64,000 nt of DNA from Streptomyces mobaraensis NBRC 13819 = DSM 40847 (GTDB lineage: Bacteria > Actinomycetota > Actinomycetes > Streptomycetales > Streptomycetaceae): contig NZ_CP072827.1 of NCBI RefSeq assembly GCF_017916255.1, forward strand, positions 7,217,501-7,281,500, in the 5' to 3' direction. The notes under the pieces were generated by a model that saw only the letters and a program-made list of their open reading frames with translations, made no database searches and had not been told where the DNA came from. This document shows positions 7,415-15,246 of this stretch, one piece after another. The number at the start of each line of letters is the position of its first letter. The stretch's first letter is position 1. The position numbers and the translations under genes are program-made.

Positions 7415-10342
7415 TTCCTTGGTCGCGTACATGAGGACGTTCTCCGCCTCGGCCCGCCGCGCCCGCGCGACGTCCTCCGGCGCGTCGCCGTACTCGGCGA
7501 GCACCGCCCGCGCCCGGGCCGTGGCGGCCGCGTTCCGGCCCAGATCGACCTCCAGCCAGGCGGCCGCCAGTTCGGCGCCCGTCCGCTGGTCGCGCAGCGC
7601 GGGGCCGCCCTCGGCGAAGACGGCCACCGCCCGCTCGAGGTGCGCCAGCCCCTCCTCGTACGCCTCCCGGGCCGCGCCCTCCTCCTCGTCGTCGTCGCCC
7701 GGAGCGTCCTCACAGCAGCGCACGATCAGTTCGCCGGTCTGCCGGTGGGTGTCCGCGAGTTCACCGCGCAGCAGTTCCCGCGCCTCGTCGTCCCCGGCCG
7801 CCGCCAGCGCGGCGGCGCACGCGCGCTCCGCCTCGGCCATCAGCTCCCGGGCCCGGGCCGGGCCGCCGTCCTCCCGGCGGGCGGCGAGCCACGCGCGGGC
7901 GCGCAGCACCCGGACGTACGCCTCCGGCCGCTCCAGGCCGCGCCACAGCGCCTCGGCCCGTTCGTAGGCCCGCTCGGCCTCGTCGTCCCGGCCCGCACGG
8001 CCCAGGCAGTCGGCGGCCATATGGGCGAGGACGGCGTGGTCCCGCTGGTCCTCCCAGTGCTGCGCGACCGAGGCGGCGCGCAGGAACTGCCCGGCCGCCT
8101 CCCGGTGGTCGCCCAGGGCGGCCAGGCACTCGCCGAGCCACCAGCGCGCCTGGACCACCTGACCGTCGCCGTGGCCCTGTTCGAGGTCCGGGAGCGCCGT
8201 CTCCAGGACGGACGCGGCCTCGTCCGCGCGGCCCAGCCGGTGCAGTGCCCCGCCGAGGGTGAGCCGGGCCCAGGCACCGAGCGTCGCGCTCTCGCCCGCC
8301 TGGTCGGCCCAGTGCGCCGCCTCCAGGGCGTGCTCCACCGCCGGCCCGTGCCGGCCGGTGGCGGTCAGGGCCTCGGACAGCAGGACGTGCACCCGCGCCG
8401 CGTGCGCGTCCTCCATGGACTCGGCGCCGTGCTCCAGGGCGGAACGCGCCGCCGCGACCGCCGTCTCCGGATCCCCGCAGGCCATCGCGGCCCGGGCCAG
8501 TCCGACCCGCGCCTCCGGCGCGTACCAGGCCAGGTCCGCCGCGTCCGTCAGCTCCACCGCGCGGCCGAACCACCCGGCCGCCCGGGCCGGATCGCCCGCC
8601 TCCAGGGCCAGTTCGCCGCGCAGTTGCAGGACGTCGGCCAGCCGGCCGGACACCATCCGGCCCGCCGCGCGGTGCTCCTCGCCGAAGGCGGCCGCCTCGT
8701 CGAGCGCGGCCTCCAGCGCGGCCAGGGCGCCCGCCGCGTCCTCCGGGCCGTCGTCGACCCCGTTGCGGAGGACACGGCACCGGTAGAGCAGGGCCGTGGC
8801 CACCGACCGCGGCTCCGCCCGGCCCTCCGCGTGCAGCCCGCGCAGCAGCGCACACTCCGCCTCGACCGCCGCCACGGCCTCCGCCGCGCGCCCGGCGAAG
8901 GACAGGGCCAGCGCCGCCCGGGCCCGGGCGAGGGCGGCCTGGGCGGGATGCCCGGCGTCCTCGTACAGCAGGGCGGCCGAGCGGAAGCCCTCGACGCACT
9001 TCGCCGGTTCCGCGACCCGCTCCATCGCCTCGTGGTCGGCGAGTTCGGCCCGGCCGAGCGGGTCGAGCCCGTCCTCGCGGCCGTGCGCGGCCCGCGCGAA
9101 CGCCTCCCACGCGGCCCGGACGCCGGGCGCCGGATCCTCCGTCAGCCGGCGGGCCGTGGCCAGCAACTCCCGTACGGTGTCCGGGGACGCCGGGGCCGGC
9201 GGCGCGGCCGGCGCGGGCCGGGGGACGGTCAGCCGCTCGGCGCGTACGCCCAGCGGCAGCCGCTCGGCCAGCGGCGCGGCGTCCATCCGCGCGCGGACAC
9301 GGTCGCCGACGACGGTGCTGCCGTTGCGCCGGTCGAACCGGCCGGCCAGCTCCAGGGCCTCCGCGCGGGCGTGCGCGGACAACTCGGCGGCCGTCCACTC
9401 CCGCCCGGCCGGGCCGGGCACCCGCCGCACGCCGAGGCCCAGGTCCGTCAGCCGGCGGGCGAGCAGCGCGACGGGCGCGAGGAATTCGAGCAGGGACAGC
9501 GGATCCCCGGAGGGGGCGAAGTGGCCCGTGTGCTCCGCGAGGATCTCCAGGGCCCGCGCCTCGTTGCCGGTGAGCGCGCAGAACTCGATGTGGTCGCCGA
9601 CGGTGGCCCGCATCGACTCCATGTCCCGGATCATCCGGTAGCCGCGCAGGTGGTGGGCGCGGGCCTCGTCGGTCCTGCCCAGCCGCACCAGCGGGAGCAG
9701 CGAGGAGGCGAGGACCACGTGCGGCTCGTGGGCGCAGGTGTGCTCGCCGGCCAGGACCGGGCGCCAGGTCTCCAGCGCCTCCTCCGGCCGTCCCCGCCGG
9801 TTCAGCCAGTCGCCCTGGGTGTGCAGCTCGCAGGCGTGGCAGTCGCTCATCCGGTCCCGGTCGGCGGCGAGCCAGGCGGCGAAGGCCCGTTCGGCGCGCG
9901 CCGTGTCACCGGTGTCCCGGGCGATCCGGAACTCGCTCTGCCGGACGGCCCGTTCGCTGTGGCCCGCGACCCGGTAGCGGTGCTCCATCTCCGCGTGCCA
10001 CTTCTCCACCGACGCCAACGGGATGTCCGGCTGGTCCAGCATCCCGCTGGCCACCCACTTGAACATCCAGTGCAGCCGGTGCTCGGCGTACTGGTCGAAG
10101 TCCTCCGGCCGCTCGTCCCACATGCGCAGCACCCGGGCGAACGGGACGAACATCTTCTCGGACTCGGAGCTGAAGTTGTAGGCGGACAGCACGTTGAACA
10201 GGGTGTCGAGCAGCAGCGCCGTGTCGCCGGCCTGCCCGGCCTCGTCCACCAGCCGCTCGGCGACGGCGTTGCGCGCCGGGCCCTCCGGCTCGTTCATGTT
10301 GTCCTGGAGCGCCTGCCGGAGGGCGGAAGCGGTGCGGTTCAT
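7397..10342 (-). CDS. Long tetratricopeptide-repeat protein, partner of the Hsp90 family protein
   Basis: This is a 981-residue, almost entirely alpha-helical protein built of degenerate 34-residue TPR-like hairpins (for example ARAERAFAAWLAADRD, GRPEEALETWRPVLAG, GDPARAAGWFGRAVELTD, GRADEAASVLETALPDLEQG). It has no signal peptide, membrane segment or catalytic domain. The start is firm: its ATG overlaps the TGA of the upstream Hsp90 gene (ATGA, 10339-10342), so the two are translationally coupled. TPR scaffolds bind proteins, and the coupling suggests this one works on or with the Hsp90 protein, as a co-chaperone, substrate receptor or regulator (inference). The last few codons are contributed by a dispersed repeat. 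Confidence 0.85.
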   Translation of the reverse strand: MNRTASALRQALQDNMNEPEGPARNAVAERLVDEAGQAGDTALLLDTLFNVLSAYNFSSESEKMFVPFARVLRMWDERPEDFDQYAEHRLHWMFKWVASGMLDQPDIPLASVEKWHAEMEHRYRVAGHSERAVRQSEFRIARDTGDTARAERAFAAWLAADRDRMSDCHACELHTQGDWLNRRGRPEEALETWRPVLAGEHTCAHEPHVVLASSLLPLVRLGRTDEARAHHLRGYRMIRDMESMRATVGDHIEFCALTGNEARALEILAEHTGHFAPSGDPLSLLEFLAPVALLARRLTDLGLGVRRVPGPAGREWTAAELSAHARAEALELAGRFDRRNGSTVVGDRVRARMDAAPLAERLPLGVRAERLTVPRPAPAAPPAPASPDTVRELLATARRLTEDPAPGVRAAWEAFARAAHGREDGLDPLGRAELADHEAMERVAEPAKCVEGFRSAALLYEDAGHPAQAALARARAALALSFAGRAAEAVAAVEAECALLRGLHAEGRAEPRSVATALLYRCRVLRNGVDDGPEDAAGALAALEAALDEAAAFGEEHRAAGRMVSGRLADVLQLRGELALEAGDPARAAGWFGRAVELTDAADLAWYAPEARVGLARAAMACGDPETAVAAARSALEHGAESMEDAHAARVHVLLSEALTATGRHGPAVEHALEAAHWADQAGESATLGAWARLTLGGALHRLGRADEAASVLETALPDLEQGHGDGQVVQARWWLGECLAALGDHREAAGQFLRAASVAQHWEDQRDHAVLAHMAADCLGRAGRDDEAERAYERAEALWRGLERPEAYVRVLRARAWLAARREDGGPARARELMAEAERACAAALAAAGDDEARELLRGELADTHRQTGELIVRCCEDAPGDDDEEEGAAREAYEEGLAHLERAVAVFAEGGPALRDQRTGAELAAAWLEVDLGRNAAATARARAVLAEYGDAPEDVARARRAEAENVLMYATKESPSGV

Positions 10343-12165
10343 CGGCCCTCCTCCGACGGCCCGGACGGCGCGGCGGGGTGGGCGGCCCACTCCAGCAGGC
10401 CCAGGAAGGCCCGGTTCAGCAGCGCCGAGTCGGCCGGCCGCAGCGGGCGCTGGGCCATCAGCAGGGCCTGCCCGTACAGGGCCTCCGCGGCGGTGCCCGC
10501 GAGGTCGCGGTCGCGGTCCGCGAGCGCGCCCACGCGCCGGACCAGGGGGCTGAGGTGGTTGAGGACCAGCCGGGCGCGCGGGGCCTCGTCCCGCAGCGAC
10601 CCCAGGATGGACGACCACAGGTCGTCGGCCTTCGACTCCTCCTCGGCGCGGGCCCGTTCGTGCCGCGCCGCGCGGTCGTCCAGATGCAGCGCGGGCACGG
10701 TGACCGGCAGGAAGGACCGGAGCACCACGTCGCACCCGAGCGCGTCCAGCCGCGCCCGCGCCGCCGCCAGGAAGTCGGCCAGCGCCAGCTCGTCACCCGG
10801 CTCCACGTGGTCGAGGTGCGCGGTGACCGTCTCCGCGTCCAGCTCGGCGACCGTGGTGCCCGGGCGCACCCGGGGCAGCATCTCCACCAGTTCGCCGTCG
10901 AAGGTGTAGCCGCCGTTGACCACGCCGACGCCCTGGGCCGCGGCGATCGGCGCGACCTGGCGGAACTCCTCGACGGTCCGGGTGAAGTGGACCGTCCGGT
11001 GCCGCTGCGCGAACTCCTCCAGCGTCAGCTGCCCGTCACTGGTCTCGAACGGCAGCCACGGCAGCATCGTGCGCAGCATGTCCGCGTCGTGCCGCGCCAG
11101 CGACTTGACGCCCACGTGGTGGACGGACAGGAACTGCCGCAGCCGCTCCTGGTCGCCCGCCGCCAGCTCGGCGAGCCAGTCGCGGATCCGCTCCCCGAGG
11201 GCCTCCCGGACGGCGGCCAGCCGGTCGTCGTCGTACAGGCTCTCGCGCGAGGCGGTGGGCCGCAGGCTGTCGGTGTCGACGACGCAGCGGACGAAGAACG
11301 CCCACTCGGGCAGGAGCTCGTCGGCGCGGTCGGTGAGCAGCATGCCCTTCAGGTGCACGCGGTGCCCGCCGCGCCGCCCCGGACTGACCGCCTGCGGCAG
11401 GACGTACGCGACGCCCCGCACCCCGGCCACCGGCACGTCGAGCTCGATCGCGTCCAACGGCGAGAAGCCGAACAGCTCGTGGCAGTGCCGGGCGAGCGCC
11501 ACCCGCCGGGCGGACGGGTTCGGGTACGCCCGCTCCCAGACGGGCGGCCGGTCGGTCACCGGGGTGTCGCCCACCCGCACGTCGTGGGGGAGCAGCGAGC
11601 CGAAGTCCTTGGCGAGGGCCAGCACCCGCTCCTCGGCCAGCCAGTCCTCCGAGCCGCGGCGCGCGGCCAGGTACACCGTCGTCCCCGGCTCGGGGCGCGC
11701 CTCGTCGTCCAGCGTGCGGACGGTGTACGAACCGTCGTCCCGCGCCGTCCACTCGACGGGCGGCGCGCCGGGCGTCCGGGCGGACCGGCTGACGACCCGG
11801 ATCTCCTCGGCGACGACGAAGCAGGCGAGCAGCCCGATGCCGAACTGGCCGAGGAATTCCGAGCGCGCCGACTCCAGTCCGTCGCGCTTGGAGCTGCGGC
11901 CTATGGTGGCCAGCAGGTCGTGGACGTCGGCCTCCGTCAGGCCGATGCCGCTGTCCTCCACCCGCAGCCGGCCCCCGTCGGCGTGCAGGCGCACCGTCGC
12001 GGGCGCCCCGGGCTGCTCCGCGCGGCGGGCCGTGATGGCGTCCACGGCGTTCTGCAGCAGTTCGCGGAGGTACACCTTGGGGCTGGAGTACAGGTGGTGG
12101 GACAGCAGGTCCACCAGGCCGCGCAGGTCGACCTGGAAAGTGTGCGGTATCTGGTCGTCAGTCAT
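10339..12165 (-). CDS. Hsp90 family (HtpG-like) ATP-dependent chaperone
   Basis: The 608-residue protein has the GHKL ATPase domain at the N-terminus. Glu35 and Asn39 lie in LRELLQNAVDAI (catalytic Glu and Mg-binding Asn), followed by DSGIGLT (71-77), the lid TIGRSSKRD, and QFGIGLLACFVVA (107-119). The middle domain follows (KGMLLTDRADELLPEWAFFVRCVVD; RESLYDD), then a C-terminal dimerisation region. Length is close to E. coli HtpG. The C-terminus ends SEEGR, so it lacks the EEVD tail that recruits TPR clamps in eukaryotic Hsp90. The ATG at 12165 has no Shine-Dalgarno sequence; TACGCT (12175-12180) suggests a near-leaderless mRNA. It forms an operon with the downstream TPR gene. Confidence 0.92.
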   Translation of the reverse strand: MTDDQIPHTFQVDLRGLVDLLSHHLYSSPKVYLRELLQNAVDAITARRAEQPGAPATVRLHADGGRLRVEDSGIGLTEADVHDLLATIGRSSKRDGLESARSEFLGQFGIGLLACFVVAEEIRVVSRSARTPGAPPVEWTARDDGSYTVRTLDDEARPEPGTTVYLAARRGSEDWLAEERVLALAKDFGSLLPHDVRVGDTPVTDRPPVWERAYPNPSARRVALARHCHELFGFSPLDAIELDVPVAGVRGVAYVLPQAVSPGRRGGHRVHLKGMLLTDRADELLPEWAFFVRCVVDTDSLRPTASRESLYDDDRLAAVREALGERIRDWLAELAAGDQERLRQFLSVHHVGVKSLARHDADMLRTMLPWLPFETSDGQLTLEEFAQRHRTVHFTRTVEEFRQVAPIAAAQGVGVVNGGYTFDGELVEMLPRVRPGTTVAELDAETVTAHLDHVEPGDELALADFLAAARARLDALGCDVVLRSFLPVTVPALHLDDRAARHERARAEEESKADDLWSSILGSLRDEAPRARLVLNHLSPLVRRVGALADRDRDLAGTAAEALYGQALLMAQRPLRPADSALLNRAFLGLLEWAAHPAAPSGPSEEGR

Positions 12166-12242
12166 CGTCGCAGCAGCGTACTGGGTGGGTCGGACACCGG
12201 GGCGGGCATTATCCGTCGCCGCCCGGGGCGGCGGGGGCGGCC

Positions 12243-13703
12243 TCAGCGGTACTCGGCGAACCGGGGGCGCAGTCCCGCCCCGACGAGCAGCGCCGCGCCC
12301 CCCAGGACACCCGCCGGCACGGCGGGCCAGCCGGCCAGCCGGTCGCGGGCGGACGCCGTCCGTTCCTCCAGGACCGCCAAGTGGCGCGCGGCCAGGGCGT
12401 CGAGCGCGCCCGCGAACTCCCAGAAGTCGAACGGCAGCCGCCCGCGCCCGAGTTCGGTGAGCGTCAGCACGGCCGCGTCCGTCCGCCCGGTCGCCTGCTC
12501 CTCCCGCATCCGGCGGTCGTCGTCGCGGAACCGCGCGTACCCGTCGCGTACGGCCCGGTGTGCGGCGCGCCCGGGGGCGTAGGAGTAACCGTCCGGCGCG
12601 AGGAGCGTGTCGAGGCGCGCGGTCAGGCCCTCGAACCTGCTCACGGCGGCAGATCCGGGGCGGGTGTCGTAGACGAACCAGCGGCCCTCGGTGGCCGCCG
12701 CCTCGGCGGCGACCGCCCGGGCCTCGGCCAGCCGGGCCCACGGGCGCAGCCCGTCCCGCGCCGCGTCCCGGACGCCGTCCGCCGCCGCCAGGAAGGCCAC
12801 CGTGCCCAGGGCGGCGACGACGGCGGCGGCGACCGTCGCGGCGCACAGCGCCGGGCTGAACACCCGCCGGTAGCGGCGGGCCAGCCGCCACTGGCACCAC
12901 CCGAGGACGGCCAGGGCCGCGACGCCCGTCCCGGCCGTGGCCCAGGCGGCGGTCACGGCCGCGCCGTGCGCGCGGTCCGCCGACCCGGCCGCCCGCCGCA
13001 CGTACCCGGACGCCAGGGCGTCCGCGGCGGGCAGCAGTTCACGGTGCATCACCTCGCCCGCGTCGACGGACAGGGTGACGGCACCGGCGGGCGGCCGGCC
13101 GGCGGGCCGGTCCGGCGCCGTCTCGTCGACGGCGGAGGACCGCGCGGTCAGCTCGTCGTACCGGCCCAGGCCGTCCAGCAGCGCCCGCACCCGCCGGCCC
13201 TGGTCCGGGTCCCCGCCCAGCCGCCGCAGCAGGTCGCTGACCTCGGCGCGCCGCTGCCGGGCGGTGAGTAGGGCCAGGACGCGGTTGCCGACCTGGAAGT
13301 CGTCCGCCGACCGGCCCGCGGGCAGGACGGCGGGCCGGTCGGCGGAGTGCCCGGGCACCAGCGCGTCGGCGCGCTGCGCGTCGAGGTCGGCCAGGGCGAA
13401 GCGCAGCCCGGCCGCCGTCGCCGCCCGCTCCGTGACGGTCTCCCGCAGCCGGTCCGCGTCGGACCGGACCACGACGGCACCCGCCACGGCCGCCGCGCAC
13501 AGCGCCGCCAGGGCGGCGAGCATCAGCAGCGCCTGCCACCCCAGGCGGCGCACCGGCGCGGCCGGACCGCGCCGCCGGGCCGTGACTCCGTCGCCCACGA
13601 CGGTCACGGGCGCCGGCGGCGGCCCCTCCTGCTGTGGCCCGGCCGAGGGCGCGGCGGCCGGCGCCGGGACGTCCGGATCCGGGGCGACCTGCTGGATCGT
13701 CAT
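12243..13703 (-). CDS. Multi-pass membrane protein with extracytoplasmic sensor-like loops
   Basis: The 486-residue protein starts with a Pro/Ala-rich cytoplasmic tail (1-50). A first membrane segment lies at about 55-78, then a roughly 170-residue extracytoplasmic helical region, two membrane segments near 248-268 and 283-308, a second extracytoplasmic region of about 140 residues, and a last segment near 460-478. The two outer regions resemble four-helix sensor or chemoreceptor-type domains, but no signalling domain is attached. I do not recognise a named family. It lies 77 bases upstream of the Hsp90 gene on the same strand, so co-transcription is possible. The start is supported by MTIQQV with the proline-rich tail, not by a clear ribosome binding site. 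Confidence 0.6.
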   Translation of the reverse strand: MTIQQVAPDPDVPAPAAAPSAGPQQEGPPPAPVTVVGDGVTARRRGPAAPVRRLGWQALLMLAALAALCAAAVAGAVVVRSDADRLRETVTERAATAAGLRFALADLDAQRADALVPGHSADRPAVLPAGRSADDFQVGNRVLALLTARQRRAEVSDLLRRLGGDPDQGRRVRALLDGLGRYDELTARSSAVDETAPDRPAGRPPAGAVTLSVDAGEVMHRELLPAADALASGYVRRAAGSADRAHGAAVTAAWATAGTGVAALAVLGWCQWRLARRYRRVFSPALCAATVAAAVVAALGTVAFLAAADGVRDAARDGLRPWARLAEARAVAAEAAATEGRWFVYDTRPGSAAVSRFEGLTARLDTLLAPDGYSYAPGRAAHRAVRDGYARFRDDDRRMREEQATGRTDAAVLTLTELGRGRLPFDFWEFAGALDALAARHLAVLEERTASARDRLAGWPAVPAGVLGGAALLVGAGLRPRFAEYR

Positions 13704-13837
13704 ACGACGACGCTACGGACGGGCCGGAACCGGTGGACGGCGGACGGGCGAACGGGCGGTGTCCGGGCGGTTGCGGCGCGGCGGTACGGCGACGGGCCGC
13801 CCTACCGCGCCGAACGCGGACGAGGACGCGGCTGCGG

Positions 13838-14137
13838 TCAGCGGCGGCCGGCGCGTGCCGCGGGCGCCTCGGCGTGGATCAGCGACCTGACCATCCGGCA
13901 GGTGGCGTTCGACGGCGGGCGCACGCCGATCCGGTCGGCGACCCGGCGTATCCTGCGGTTGGTCGCCTGCTCCGGCCGGTACGCACCGCTGTGGAGCAGG
14001 GCTATGGCGAGGCGCATGGCCTTCAGCCGGCGGTTGTGGGACTCGTACCACTCACGGGGATGCCCGGCGGGCAGACGCTTCCTCGGCAGCGTCGCGAGGG
14101 TGCACGGGTCGGTGAGCGGTGTTGCTGCTGCGGCCAT
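13838..14137 (-). CDS. Small basic protein under a DNA-damage (PafBC-type) promoter
   Basis: The 99-residue, Arg-rich, mostly helical protein carries HPREWYESHNRRLKAMRLAIALL followed by a second basic helix pair (TNRRIRRVADRIGV). I recognise no named family; nucleic-acid binding is plausible from the charge. The ATG at 14137 is chosen because a perfect AGGAGG lies 6 bases upstream; the longer frame from 14176 would bury that site. Fifty bases further up is a match to TTGTCRGTG-N8-TANNNT, the RecA-independent damage promoter bound by PafBC in actinobacteria. The gene is therefore probably induced by DNA damage, though its function is unknown. Confidence 0.7.
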   Translation of the reverse strand: MAAAATPLTDPCTLATLPRKRLPAGHPREWYESHNRRLKAMRLAIALLHSGAYRPEQATNRRIRRVADRIGVRPPSNATCRMVRSLIHAEAPAARAGRR

Positions 14138-14185
14138 CGGCGTCCTCCTGACGAAGGGGTCGGGCGACCTCTTCACTACCCCTCC

Positions 14186-14208
14186 ATTCTACTGCCGGGC
14201 ACTGACAA
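14186..14208 (-). promoter_or_regulatory. PafBC-type DNA-damage promoter (RecA-NDp motif)
   Basis: On the minus strand the sequence reads TTGTCAGTG, eight bases, TAGAAT, an exact fit to the RecA-NDp consensus TTGTCRGTG-N8-TANNNT known from mycobacteria and other actinobacteria. The predicted transcription start gives a leader of about 40 bases with the AGGAGG of the small basic gene. Confidence 0.85.
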
Positions 14209-14247
14209 TCGCCCCAGCTCAGACGGGATTTGACGGGGTGGGGGCGG

Positions 14248-14253
14248 TACCCT
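14248..14253 (+). promoter_or_regulatory. Possible leaderless -10 box (TACCCT) of the ArsC-like gene
   Basis: TACCCT ends 7 bases before the ATG at 14261 and no Shine-Dalgarno sequence is present. A TTGACG lies at 14230-14235, but its 12-base spacing is too short for a standard -35, so this call is tentative. Confidence 0.35.
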
Positions 14254-14260
14254 GTGCGGC

Positions 14261-14629
14261 ATGGAGATCTGGATCAACCCCGCCTGTTCGAAGTGCCGCT
14301 CGGCCGTCAACCTGCTCGACGAGGAGGGCGCCGCGTACACCGTCCGCCGCTACCTGGACGACGTCCCCGACGAGAACGAGATCCGGGCCGTGCTCGACCG
14401 GCTCGGGCTGGAGCCGTGGGACATCACGCGCACCGGGGAGGACGAGGCCAAGGAGCTCGGCCTGAAGGACTGGCCGCGCGACGCCGCCGCGCGCGACCGC
14501 TGGATCGCCGCCCTCGCCGGACACCCGAAGCTGATCCAGCGGCCGATCATCACGGCGGACGACGGCACCGCCGTGGTGGGCCGCACCGAGGAGGCGGTAC
14601 GGGAGGCGCTGTCCCGCTCGGTCGGCTGA
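14261..14629 (+). CDS. ArsC/Spx-family thioredoxin-fold reductase
   Basis: The 122-residue protein begins MEIWINPACSKCRSA, the beta-1/active-site-loop signature of glutaredoxin-type arsenate reductases. It has a CxxC pair (Cys9, Cys12) instead of the single-Cys CxxS pattern. RYLDDVPDENEI and the conserved HPKLIQRPIITAD segment (cis-Pro loop) follow, as in the YffB/ArsC-related group. It probably reduces disulfides or an oxyanion using a low-molecular-weight thiol; arsenate specificity is not supported because no ars genes are near. It is divergent from the damage-inducible gene. Confidence 0.85.
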   Translation: MEIWINPACSKCRSAVNLLDEEGAAYTVRRYLDDVPDENEIRAVLDRLGLEPWDITRTGEDEAKELGLKDWPRDAAARDRWIAALAGHPKLIQRPIITADDGTAVVGRTEEAVREALSRSVG

Positions 14630-14662
14630 CGGCCGGAGCCCACCGCTCCGAATCCCGTCCCT

Positions 14663-14695
14663 CGCTGTCCGGAAATCGCCGGTTCCCGGACAGCG
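14663..14695 (+). terminator. Hairpin terminator after the ArsC-like gene
   Basis: CGCTGTCCGG (14663-14672) pairs perfectly with 14686-14695 across a 13-base loop, 33 bases after the stop codon. There is no T-run, as usual in streptomycetes. Confidence 0.5.
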
Positions 14696-14777
14696 GGGAG
14701 GGGCTTCAATAGGGGCCTTTCCCCGCGGGGTTCCCCTCGGACACGCGGGTCCCTCCCCTGAGGCACGAGGAGCGAGC

Positions 14778-15200
14778 ATGCCGGTGCGCAAGGCGACGAT
14801 CCAGGAACACGTGGGACGGGCGGTGGCCGAGGCGAACCCCTCCGACCGGCCGGTGGTGACGGTCTACGGCATCAGCGGGCCCAGCCCGATCGCCATGGCC
14901 TTCCTGTCGAGTGTGTGGATCTTCTTCGTGGACACCTACTTCGTCACCTTCACCCAGCAGGCCCTGCTGTTCCACCGGGCCGGCAAACTCAGCAGCCGGC
15001 CCAAGGAACTCGTCCTCGCCCTGCCGCACCACCAGGCCCGGCACCTGGTGAGCGACGTGCGGATGGGTTCCCTGTGGAGCTCGTTCCGCTTCCTGATGCC
15101 GGGCCGGGAGAAGCCGACGCGCATCAACGTCAACCGCCCCTGGCGGCCGGAGCTCGACCAGCTCCTGCGGGTGCTCGCCGCACAGCCGACGGGCTACTGA
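14778..15200 (+). CDS. Conserved hypothetical protein, possibly membrane-associated
   Basis: The 140-residue protein has a central hydrophobic stretch (AMAFLSSVWIFFVDTYFVTF, about residues 39-58) flanked by polar regions. A basic C-terminal half carries RPKELVLALPHHQARHLV. The layout resembles small PH-like membrane-associated proteins, but I cannot assign a family. The ATG is preceded by GAGGAG at good spacing. It stands alone between a terminator and the convergent monooxygenase gene. Confidence 0.65.
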   Translation: MPVRKATIQEHVGRAVAEANPSDRPVVTVYGISGPSPIAMAFLSSVWIFFVDTYFVTFTQQALLFHRAGKLSSRPKELVLALPHHQARHLVSDVRMGSLWSSFRFLMPGREKPTRINVNRPWRPELDQLLRVLAAQPTGY

Positions 15201-15246
15201 CGCCGGCCACCGGGAGCCGGGCACGTCGGTACCGGCGACGGCGAGG

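Noticed and set aside
10339..10360. EEVD-type TPR docking tail on the Hsp90 protein
   Set aside because: The C-terminus reads SEEGR, so a eukaryote-like docking tail is absent.
7286..10909. 1200-codon plus-strand frame opposite the Hsp90/TPR operon
   Set aside because: Typical high-GC shadow frame; no domain, and the minus-strand genes are well supported.
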